This document shows, piece by piece, positions 1 to 10,878 of a DNA stretch of 64,000 nucleotides. The DNA is from Ceratodon purpureus. Lineage: Eukaryota; Streptophyta; Bryopsida; Pseudoditrichales; Ditrichaceae. The stretch covers positions 7,479,243 to 7,543,242 of the forward strand of contig CM026425.1 in NCBI GenBank assembly GCA_014871385.1, given 5' to 3'. The first letter of the stretch is position 1, and every line of letters starts with the position of its first letter. The position numbers were made by a program, and so were the translations under genes. The notes beneath the pieces were generated by a model. That model saw only the letters and a list, made by a program, of their open reading frames with translations, searched no databases and was not told the origin of the DNA.

Positions 1-3000
1 ATCACAAGAGTCTCAAAATAACACAATGTCGTTTTATGCTCAGAGACAGAATCGTCCACCTCCTAATCGTTTTCAACGGTCAGGCAACCCTAGAATTTTA
101 GTGCGTTCATCTGATAATTACATTCAAAACAGTGGGAGTCATGCGGTTGGCAGTGGAAGTTATGTTGCTGGCAGTGGGAGTTATAGAACAGCTAACGACA
201 CTTATGGTTAGAAGCATCCAACTCTACACAAGCAGACCAGTGGGAGCAGTGGAAGTTATGCGCATCCTCACTCACCACTTTGACCATCTTTACAACCAGT
301 TACCCAATTCCACCAATGTAGTGACCTACGCGTCAACATCCTCAACACTCTACACCGACGACTGCATCCTCACCTCTCAACAAGGGATTGTACACAATTT
401 CAAACAGAAAAAGCAGCGTGCAATTGAGATTCTTGAGTTGGAGAAAATTACTCCGAGCAACAACTATGGAGAGTTCGGACATTGGTTCAATGAGTGTCCT
501 TACAGACGTTCATACTACCCCCACGGCCCCTAGCTCATGCGAATTTAGATGATACAGGTGCAAGCAACGATGAAGAATACTTGTCTTCCTACGACATGAA
601 CTTGCTCGATCAGTCATCATTTCCTGATTCTTATCCAACAGACGCGGGATATTCACTGGACCCCACACTGCATAACACGGATTTTTAAGAAGCAGCCGTG
701 CAGATCTCCAAATGGATGAGTCTCAACAAGACAGCCCGCATTATGAGCTCTCCTTTATGGCTGATAGTAGCTCCACTCGTGCAGTTTACTCGAATTCATG
801 GATTGCAGATACAAGGGCGGCTCGCCATATGACCGACAGACTTGACTGGTTTTCTACGCTGGAAAACTTATCTCAAGACCAAAACTTATCAATACAAGCC
901 ATTGGAGGGAAAATTCACTATGCTGCTGGTGATATATGTATCAAGATTCAGTTACCGAATCAGCCATCTCAATCTGCGTTCCTTAGAGACGTCCTGTATG
1001 TTCCTGGTTTACATCAAAAATTTATTTTCTACAACGCGGGCATCTCAACTGTACAAATTCTCCTTTCATGGCGATGACCAAGGATGTCAGCTTACTTCAC
1101 GTAACCAAACTATTATGGTCGGGAGAATGGTAGACTGCATCTACCTTTTGGACTTTGAGGTCATTCCTAGTGCAGATACTCATCAAGCTTTCCTTACTCT
1201 ACCGTTTCGAGATGTTGCTACAAAACATATGCCTATTTCTTTAGAAACGTGGCATCAGAGATTCGGACACCTCCATTATGACATGATTCGTCGAATGGCC
1301 TCATTGGATTCTGTTTAGGGTCTTCACATTTCAGGATCCACAACGAAAATCCCAGACCGTCCCTGCACAGGATGTGCTCTTGGGAAAATGTCGAAGGTAT
1401 CTTTTCCAGTCCACAAAGACCAAGAATGAGCAACTTATCCTGGGGAATTGGTACACAGTGATATCTGTGGACCAAACGAGATTTCTTACGGTGGCCCCCT
1501 CTATTACATCTTATTCAAAGATGATTTTTTGACGTACAGATTCATTTTTACAATTAAGTAGAAATCGGAAGCTCTATCCTGCTTCAAACAAGTTCTCAGC
1601 GAAATTTGGCGAGTCGCACAGACACGGATTAGCATATTGAGAACAGATAATGGAGGAGAATACGTGAGCAAGGCATTTACAGAGTACTTGTTAAATCATG
1701 ACATCAAGCACGAGTTCACAGCACCGACTAATCCTGAACAAAATAGTGTTGCCGAACGTGACAATAGAACCATTATGGAAATGGTTAGGAGCTATATTCA
1801 CCATTCACAAGTTTCTCAAAAAATTTGGGCAGAGGCTGTGCATTATGCAATTTACACGCTAAATCGTACTGGCTCACGACTATTGCATGGGCGAACTCCT
1901 TACGAGGTCTTCACATGTACCAAACCCTCCATTTCTCACATGAGAACTTTTGGTTGTCATGTCTTCATTCATACAGCCGATTCTCTTCGCAATAAGCTGC
2001 AGCCAAAGTCTCGCACTGGGATTTTTCTTGGATGCTCTGCTACTTCAAAGGCTTATAGAGTTTGGGATTTAACAAAGCGAAGAGTTGTTATTTCACAAGA
2101 CATAATATGCGATGAATCTGGCATTACGTCCTCGACATCTACAGAAGACTTGGAAAATTTGATGTTCTTCTTTGATGGTTGCCGAGTCTCGCTACCAACT
2201 CCGCCTTTACAGGTACAACAACAGCCTGATCAGATTCAACCTGCTGCCGAACTTGTGCACAAACCTGCTGCAAAACCTCACGTTTTACCTGATAATCATG
2301 GTTCAAGTACCCCGGCTCGCCCTGTACGTCACCGAAGGCCACCAGATCGATTTTCTCCTACACAGTATGCTTATACTGCGCAGGTCTTTGATTTACCCTC
2401 TATCCCTCAAAGCTACTATGAAGCGATTTCCTCTGAACATGGTGAGCAGTGGCACTTGGCGATGAAAGAGGAGCTTCAATCCCTTGCCGAGAATAAAACT
2501 TGGGAGCTAAGAGAACTACCGCATGGACGAAAGGCTATACGTAATAAATGGGTGTATGCATATAAGACCAATCATGATGGTTCCTTAGCACGTTTGAAGG
2601 CACGACTTGTAGCTAAAGGTTGCTCACAGAAGCCTGGGCTTGATTTATCCGAGACTTTCAGCCCATTGGTACGCTATGATAGCATTCGCACTATCTTAGC
2701 TCTCTGTGCATTCGAAGACTATGAGATAGTGCAGTTTGATATCAAGATTGCCTTCTTGAATGGCTTGTTATCTGAGGAGATATACATGCAACAGCCGGAA
2801 GGGTTTGAAGACAGAAACCAATCTCATTTGGTATGTCGATTATTTCACTCGCTTTATGGACTTCGGCAAGCAAGTAGAGTCTGAAATAAGGTTTTTGATA
2901 AATTTCTGAAAGGAAATTCGCTGATAGCAAGCCCTGATGATCCCTGGGTTCATTTCTCGACGATAGAACCTCACTTATTAACAGCCATTTTCGTTGACGA

Positions 3001-4287
3001 TGGGATCTGTGCTTCAAAATCCAACGACCGCATCCAATCGGTACTTATGGATATGCATGAGGTTTTTGAAGTGAAGACTGATGACCCGAACGTCTACGTT
3101 GGGCTACATATTATTCGAGATAGACAGGTTCGAACAATTTCTTTGCACCAGGCAATTTATATTGAAGGCAAATTGAAGAAATATGGTCTCTTTGATTCAG
3201 CACCATGTGCTATACCGGCGGATTCAACTGTCTATCTCCAAGACCAATCAACTATAACCGATGATCACTTTGAACCTTCTTTCCCGTACAAGGCGACCCA
3301 TGGTAGTTTGGGATTTGCAGCCCAATCTACTCGTCCAGATATCTCGTTTGCAACATCCAGCGTTGACAGGTTTCAAGCTAATCCAACTGCTGAGCATTGC
3401 AAAGCTGCAAGAAAAGTTTTCAAATATCTTCGGGGCACAATCGGTTTTGGAATAACTTACGGTGGATCAAATTCGAATTGCACTCTGACAGCTTATGGAG
3501 ATGCTGATTTTGCAAATGACAAACTGGACCGCAAATCCAGATCAGGATGGGTGGTACTTTTGAATAATGGCCCGATTGCGTGGGGATCCAATAAGAAAGC
3601 GATTGTTGCAACCAGTACTTGTTACGCAGAATACATAGCTATTTTCGATGTCACCAAAGTGGTAGTATGGCTTAGACGGCTCATGGCCAGCATTGGGCAA
3701 TGGGCATTTGCAGTCTTCACCAACATTAATCCATTGTGACAATCAAGCGGCGTTACGTCTGGCCAAGAATCCCGATGATCCAGGCAAAAACAAGCATATT
3801 GATCTGCGATTTCATTACATTCGTGAACAGCTTAAGCAGGGAGAAATTGTCTTGCAGTATTGTCCATCTGCACACAATCTGGCTGATATTTTCACAAAGG
3901 CGCTTCCTGTGCAGCAGTTCAAGATTCTTCGTGAACGATTGTCCATTACTGATGTCAGTCAACGTTGAAGTGGGAGATTACTTCTATTATCAACATTTCA
4001 TTCCATCTATTGAGTGGGAGGTTTGGACCAGGATGTATTTTGTTGAATAGATGTAATGAATGTAGGATGATCTCACCCTAGGGTTTTGTGCCTTGTCCCT
4101 CCGGATTTCTAGTGTTAGCTCTCTTTCTCTGTTCTGTCTGTGTGTGTCTAAGCGAGCTTTGCAGAGTGTAGTGTTAGCATGAGAGTGAGCATGATTGAGC
4201 TTGTGAGATAAGCATTTGTAATACTTCCAGCTGAATAAGAAGAAGAATTCATAAAGTGAGAGTGTTCTCTGTGTTGATTAAGTGACA
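1..4287 (+). mobile_element. Ty1/copia LTR retrotransposon fossil, 3' portion (5' end outside window)
   Basis: Fossil element read on the plus strand. In order it shows remnants of a gag region with a zinc-knuckle-like stretch (about 1-690), a protease region (about 710-1080), the GAG-pre-integrase and integrase region (about 1200-2150, with the MRTDNGGEY and NPEQNSVAER signatures), reverse transcriptase (about 2430-3450, with NKWVYAYK and VQFDIK) and RNase H (about 3480-3960). The order integrase before reverse transcriptase is diagnostic of Ty1/copia rather than Ty3/gypsy. The coding region is broken many times (at least half a dozen interruptions), so it is old and not functional. The 5' LTR and the start of gag lie left of base 1, so LTR divergence cannot be used for dating. 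A purine-rich tract near 4010-4020 precedes the likely 3' LTR. Confidence 0.93.
4019..4287 (+). repeat. Probable 3' LTR of the copia fossil
   Basis: It follows the RNase H region and a polypurine-like GAGTGGGAG, and ends near a CA dinucleotide at 4286-4287. It contains a pyrimidine-rich leader (CTCTCTTTCTCTGTTCTGTC) and an AATAAG polyadenylation-like signal, as expected of an R/U5 region. The boundaries are inferred because no second LTR is in the window. Confidence 0.45.
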
Positions 4288-7200
4288 TATGGTGTATTGG
4301 TTATAAAACAAAATAACCAAAATAACAACTTCCTCTATGTCTCCAACTATGGGGCCTTGCCTAAGACTATTAAAAATTCATGCAATATAAAATTCATTAA
4401 ATTCGACTCGACAAATTAAGGCCATATTTTTTATTAACCCCTTAAAGCTTTTGAGACCATATTGCGGCCGCAGTACTTTTGGGTAGGCTATTTCAAGCTC
4501 CCATATTTTTGAAAGAAATTGAAATTTTTGTTACATATAGCTTTTACCGCTAGCTTTTGAATGGCGCAAATTTCAAAGCATTTGGAGTTACAATGCAAAA
4601 GTTATGGATTTTATAAGAATCTGCTCTAAATCAAGGCAACCACTAACCAATCAGAATCTTCCATTTTTTGCCCCAAGTTGCCTGTCATTCTCAAGGGCAG
4701 AAAGTGACAAGACTTAATTTCAAAGGATGGGCACTTGCAAAATAATGGGTCCAATGTTTTTCATCCATGTATATGATGACAATTTTCATCCGACAGAAAT
4801 TTTTCATTGAACTAATAATTTCCATCTAAATGGGTTGTTTCATTGTTAAAAAATTTAATCCAAATGATAGTTATCATCATCAATAATATTCTTTCATCCA
4901 TAGAGTATTACATCTAGTCTTTATTTTCATCCAAAATTAACAAATTTCATCCAATATCTATGACGTGGTAGGGTCCATCCACATGACCCTCTATTACCAA
5001 ACTGCTCGTCAAAATTAAAGGAAATTATACAACTTGCAGTTTCGAAAATTCCAAAAATTTGAGTTTTACTACGGTTGCATTGAAATTTGTTTTGATACTT
5101 TTTCTTATTGACCTTAACATATCTAGTGTTCGGATTTTATATTGGACATGTTTAGATTACCCTTTTGATAGTTTTAATTTTGGAGAATGTAAGGCAATTT
5201 CAATTCACCCTTTTTCACAAAATCAAGGCTTTTTCCCCCTTCCTAAGCCCATATGAGGCTTAAACTTTGTGTGCTTACACATAACTTCCATATCTACAAG
5301 AACTGATGACCCTTTATTGATCAAATATGTTTGAAATGAATACTTTTTGGGCATCATAACTTAGGCATACTCGCGAGCACTATCAAAAAAATATTTGACA
5401 ATGACCTCAAACCTTATAATCTTGTAACTTGTACTCAAATTTGGCATGCATTTTTTATAAAAAAATTAGGGCACACAGAGCGCTTTTTGGCCTCTGGCAT
5501 TGCGTCAGGTGGTGAGGTGCATGCAACATCCAATATTTGCAGCGAGTCAAAAGTGAGACATCATGGTTGACTCTTGGGAGCTTTATGCCCCTCTTCTTGC
5601 CTACTCTTATGTGCTAGTTTAAGAAGAGGGACATAAGTCTCATTCCGGATCAGACATGCATTTTTCAAATAAGGTGGATCCAAGATCCTATCATTATATA
5701 TTCAATTTGATGTCCAAATTTAAAAAACATAGGTTGTTATCAATAGGGGTAAATTTTTGGCAGTTTTTGCTCCAAAAACACCAAGAGCCTTTAGAAGTTA
5801 AGATAAGAAAAACCTTCACCACCCTTGTTAATTGAAGACCTTCAAATATGTGTTCTTGAACAACAATTTTATCACCATCAAGAACAATTCAAGGTCTAAG
5901 TAAATCCACTAGTTCTAATTCCAAGCTCTATGTTAAAATTGGAGTATAAGACACTTAGCTTTCTCTACTCACATAAGAATACAGACAAAACTTGAAATCC
6001 TAAGGAACCATCTTCTACCACACTTCATGTCTAGTAGCTTTCTTTATTGATAAATCCATGTAGATACTCAACACAATAAACCACACTATTATCATAAAAT
6101 AAATGAATAAACAAAGTTTAAAACACTTATTCTTAAATAAAGACACTCTAGGTGTCTACTTGTATGCAAACAAAATGGTGAAGGCAAACAACATCTATGA
6201 AAACCATGCAATTGTCAATTCAAAGATAAAATTCATTAATAAGCTTTTCAAACCATTCGCAGAGTTGTATTGAAAGTCTTTCAATTTAGCAGCATAATCA
6301 AAGGGCTGAATTCAACTTCACAATCTACATAAAAGCCTCTCATCTTCTTATAGGGGGGTTTGCTTATATGTTTTTGGAAATACAACACAAGCAATTCATT
6401 TAAGCACAAGCCATTAAAGCACGCTAGAGCTTATTAGCTACTAACTAGCTTTATGTCTTGTTTAGTAGGGAGCGGTTACTGGTCCCGGGTGGATTTCAAG
6501 CACTCTACCTTACACCGTATGTTGCAACTGCCTTTTCTCACCAGGAAACTTGACAACTCATTTTTCCTTGTTTTAAACCAATCACTGCTTGACCTTTTTC
6601 ACCATTGTCTCTGCTCATACTACAAGCCACTGTATCAATTTCATTGGTAAAAGCTTGAGGTATGATATTTCATTAGCAATTGTCATCATTTAGACCTCAC
6701 AAATTCAAGTCCTGGTCCATTGTGACTTTTATTTGACTGTGGAGGGAATTGAAGTTCCACAAATTACATAAAGATGAAACATCAAGAATTAGGAAATTTT
6801 CAAAAGTAGCACGCTTTTGCCTGCAGTGATCTACCGATCTCACATTTTATATATTAGATTCAAAAGAATGAATGACATTTGAAGGCTTCTTTAGCACAAG
6901 ACCAGTCAGTCACTAGTAACTACAGTCGCATGTGACTCTTCACTTGAACGATGAAACTGCTACAAATTCACTGTGATTAATGCATGATATGATCACAGTG
7001 GGTGCAGCCCTGCAGCAGAGCTACTTTCTTGACGGTTCACTCTGCTCAAGCCTCAGATCTAAGCTCATCATGGCCTCACTTTGCCTCGCTCTTTTGACTG
7101 AACCATTCTTGGGTCAAGGATCTTTGTCTGAGGTAACTGGAGTTGTCTGAGGTAACTGGAGTTGATGACTGAGCTGAGGTAGAAAGAGAGCAGTGAAGAA

Positions 7201-7757
7201 TTATGGACACTGGCTCATCGTACTTACAATTCACTTTGCAATTACTGTAAATGAATATTTCATGTGTATAAATTATTTTGTAAAAATTTACAGCGACCCA
7301 GTCAAACAGAAATTTCCATCCTCTATACTAAGCCATATAATTGTATCATATTTAATAAGTCCATTTTATGTTTCTTCTAATGTTCAAGCAATGTTGTATC
7401 CAGTTTACTGCAAGGGAACTAAACACTTATTTATTTCATGATATAAACTATTTGTTATTTGAGGACTGTTGATGGATTGTCAAAAAAAGGGGGAACAAAA
7501 AAAGGAAAAAAAAAGAAAAAAAGAAAAAAAGATATACCAAAATGATGATGTGAGATTACAAATGTAACCATAAGGTAAGGAGAATTTGTGTCTATTTCAA
7601 ACCATCTATGATTGTCTAATTCAAATTATCTTAACCCTTAATAGGTCGTAACCATTTCTCACCAAAAACACTTCAAAAACTATCATTTCTATATCATTTC
7701 TGAAGCAAGAAGGCACCACGGCCATGGTGTACTAGTTTGAGTCGTTAGCACCAGGGA
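4288..7757. other. Intergenic AT-rich stretch, no gene seen
   Basis: I see no supportable gene here. A TTAA followed by CCCCTTAAAG at 4434-4446 looks like a left terminus of the TTAA-bounded repeat family found further right. A degenerate partner GGGGTAAA lies at 5746-5753, but the pair is too weak to call an element. A 19-bp unit (GTCTGAGGTAACTGGAGTT) is repeated twice in tandem at 7126-7163. A purine-rich low-complexity run lies at about 7484-7532. Confidence 0.5.
7126..7163. repeat. Two tandem copies of a 19-bp unit
   Basis: The unit GTCTGAGGTAACTGGAGTT occurs exactly at 7126-7144 and again at 7145-7163. This is a small recent slippage-type duplication. No function is apparent. Confidence 0.85.
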
Positions 7758-8375
7758 TCACCAAATTATCACCGCCGACAACATCAACCACCTTGAGAGA
7801 TGGAACCACCTGTCCGTCCACGAAGTAGTTTCTCCTCGAGCAGGAGAGATAGGAGCCAAGGAACCCCCTTGCACCACAGCAAGATCGCCACACAACTCCA
7901 CATTAGAACTATCCAAGGACCACTCTTCAGTGGTGGTATCCAAGTATATTGGATTTGCAGAGCAACTCCCATTGGAAGGATGTGGCAACTCCAACTCAGC
8001 AAGGAACGTGGAAAACGGATACGTGGAGGCTTTCCTCAACACAAACACTTCGCAAAAACACGCGTCATTCCACTCATACTTCCAGGATTTATTTAGAAGC
8101 CGATTCAACACAGGAAGGTCGGGCAAATAAGGCTTAGGGTCCCGGAAGTTCTTGGCATCCCGCCTAAAGTAGACTATTGACATCCACGCTAGGAGAGCCC
8201 CTCTCTGCGCATCCATGTTGAGCAAAAGGCAGACAAGAGAGCAACAGGGAAGCCGCGAACCAGACATAACAATTTCCCACATAAACAAAGGAACAACACT
8301 GGGCCTCGCCAAGGAACAAGAGGCACCCCAACATGACGACGCGAGAAGCTCCACATCGGAATCATCACAAGCCAA
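7758..8375 (-). other. Unrecognised open reading frame, possible gene fragment
   Basis: An open frame of about 205 codons on the minus strand, in a locally GC-richer patch than its flanks. The first in-frame ATG gives about 173 residues (starting MWEIVMSG). The middle contains the stretch DPKPYLPDLPVLNRLLNKSW followed by a Cys/Phe-rich segment (NDACFCEVFVL). I do not recognise a family. A second minus-strand open stretch at 8634-8819 may belong to the same degraded unit. There is no clear signal peptide or membrane span. It could be a gene remnant, part of an old mobile element, or chance. No promoter or splice context supports a working gene. Confidence 0.2.
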
Positions 8376-9470
8376 TTCTCATCAGGCTAAGAATAGGAGA
8401 TGACAACACAAAACTTCTATTGGACAATCAAAGTCTCACCATGTCATCACCATCTTTTACACTCATCACATCATGTCCGCAGAGAGTTTCAAATCAGACT
8501 CGAATAAGAGTCGCCCTGAGCCCTAAACTATCCCATCTCGTTTTTTTCAAACTAACCAATTATGCTCTCCTACTATTATGCAAGTAGCCCTTCAATAATA
8601 GTTAGACCAGCATTAGAGATGTTTTCTTCGGGTTTACTGGCTAGGGAACAGGAACATGGTTAGGGTACATACTAGAGGGGAAGCATTGACAGCATCAGAG
8701 GAGATAGCAAAGGAAGGAGACCTCGCGCCTCCAACAACACACGACTCCCGAAGATGAGCAACCTCATGCTTCCTCCTCAAATCTGATCCCGTACGGCTTG
8801 AGGGCGACCACATCAACAATTAGTAGACTCTCCGGGCAAATATGAAGATGCACCGACGACTCAAACATAGAGAGAGCATCCCGCCAGTCAGCACCAGCTT
8901 TGCATCACTGACCGCCTAGCACCAACTCATTAGGAGAAATTAGTCCTTCGCCAATTCACGAGAGAAGGACCATCCGAAGATTGGGCAGATTTCTCCAACA
9001 GTGACAACAATTTTCTATCATAATAGCTCAAGTCCAGTTTTTCGAGTTAGATTGTTCAGTTTCTGTAGGAGCTAGAACTGACGGAATGGCATTAAAAGTT
9101 TCATCCGTCGAAACTGGATTCCTTGCACAGGGCCCGGGTCCGTGATACGGGGCAGTTTCACCGCCTCGTAAACCAGGCGGTAACCTCCCTGGTTCCTTGC
9201 GATTTTGTTGTCACTTTTTCATTTTAACCCCGGTGGGGAATTGAAGGTCAAGGTTTAAGTCGTGGCCCACCGCCGAGGTGGTTGTGAGTTTGAAGGTCAA
9301 GGTAAAAACTTGCAAGTTCACAGCCTAAACCATGCATTCTGTTTCTCACTCAAGTGATTTTAAAACTAGTTCAACGAAGTAAACCCAGTATTACTGCGAA
9401 ATTATCTTTCATAAATAAGACTATCCTAATATAGCGGACTAAGCAGGGCCAGAAACTCATCAACTAGAGC
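8376..9470. other. Intergenic, no gene seen
   Basis: No supportable gene. A short GC-rich inverted repeat (ACCGCCT at 9160-9166 and AGGCGGT at 9175-9181, 8-nt loop) and two copies of TTGAAGGTCAAGGT at about 9241-9254 and 9290-9303 are visible. The meaning of both is unknown. Confidence 0.4.
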
Positions 9471-10878
9471 CAATCAATATAAAAGGATTAGCTCAAAAGT
9501 GAAGTATAATAAGTACACCGGAGCAATATCAGTGTATTGTGCTGGAAGAGCAGAATTTGCAGAAAGCAGAAGGTTGGTGGGAGACGAGGATTCCCCATGA
9601 AGGACGCCTCGGCATCGCTCAGCACTGACACTAGAGCACGGCTGTCCGCTTCTTGTCTGCCATAACTTAGCATGCTGCAGGCTCCCTCTTGCTCCCACCC
9701 AAGCTTGAGCACTGCCGGGAGTGAACTTCTCAGAACTCCCACCACCTGCACAGCGCAGCCAGCGCCGGACTCGCACTCCCCAGGCCCTGCACTCTGGACG
9801 GGGTGACGTCGGCCGAGGCACTGGATCGGTGCGGGACGGGCTCCATTGCTGAGCTGCAGCAGACAGATAGACACGGTCTTGTGCACGCCAAGGTGGGTGG
9901 GCTGCAGCCATCGTCGCCGGTGGTCATGTGGGAGCTGCGTCGCATGGCGATGAGATTCACCTGCAGGTCGCCTACTCCACCGCGCTAACTTGATCACTGG
10001 AGCTGCCTCGTGCTCTTTCCCAGCTCCATGCCCAGGGCGCTGACGTGATAATGCACCACCGCCTCTAACTTGTGAGTGGCGAGTGCTGTAGCTTACTCCG
10101 AGTGACCTCAGCTCAGCTACCAGCGTGGGAGTGAGTGGGCGAGTGAGTGAGTGCGTGAGTGAGACGTGAGTGGGGATATGCTGGTGTCGTTCTCTGCAGC
10201 TGCTGCATATTCTGAGTTGGTTCTGATGCTGTTGGTAATGTTGTGAGCTCAGCTGGGGGGAGCTGGTGTTTTCGTGGTGGGCAGTACGGTTTCAGGACTG
10301 TGGGATGCGGAGCCTGGGGTGGGATGCTGATGTCGACTCGATGAGTGAGCTGTGTGTGGCGCGTTGGGAGAAGGGTGAGCTGATGGGTAGTGAGCGATAG
10401 TGTGGGAGGTGGCGTGAGCAGCGGGCGAGGGTACTGTGAGACTGGTAAGCGAGGGCGAGAGGACGTTACTGGGGGTGACCACTGTCGGAGGAGTGGGATC
10501 GTGGTGGGAGCTGTTGGGAGGAGGTGGTCGTGGCATCACTCAGCTGGGGCGTGGCTTTTGGGGCCGGTGCTGATCGGGCATGACGTCGGTGAATGGGAGG
10601 AGCAGCGTGCGCGCATTCGTGCAGTAAATTGCGCAGCTCGTCCGTGCGTTGGTGTCCGTTTCTAGCGAGGTTGGTGTGTTGGTGGTCGGGCACGAGAGGG
10701 GGAGGTCGTCGGAATTCTGTCGCGGAGGTCCTCGGAGGTGGTGGAGCTCGGGCAGTGGAACCAATGTAGGAGCTGGCGCTGGACATCGACGAGCGACGGC
10801 GAGGCGGAGAGCGGGAACCCTAGGCCGGAGGGTTAGGTGGCGACGGGGCGATTGCGGGCGAGGCAATCTGCGGCAGGC
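9471..10878 (+). promoter_or_regulatory. GC-rich upstream region and probable 5' leader of SPL gene 1
   Basis: Composition rises sharply from about 9.5 kb and stays GC-rich up to the SPL start codon. A GTGA/GAGT microsatellite-like run lies at about 10130-10175. Several upstream ATG frames are present (see separate entry). No transcription start can be fixed from sequence alone, so the border between promoter and leader is unknown. The apparent long minus-strand frames here are by-products of high GC. Confidence 0.5.
10178..10769 (+). promoter_or_regulatory. Cluster of upstream ORFs in the probable leader of SPL gene 1
   Basis: ATG-led short frames read in the sense direction: 10178-10246 (22 codons plus stop), 10305-10400 (31 codons plus stop), 10580-10627 (15 codons plus stop) and 10593-10769 (58 codons plus stop, ending about 110 nt before the main ATG at 10879). 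The last frame ends with ATG immediately followed by TAG. If the transcript includes these, they would be expected to lower initiation at the main ORF. Whether they are transcribed or removed by a leader intron is unknown. Confidence 0.35.

Noticed and set aside
9474-9997. Overlapping minus-strand frames of 145-169 codons
   Set aside because: Explained by the GC-rich upstream region; no recognisable domain or splice context.
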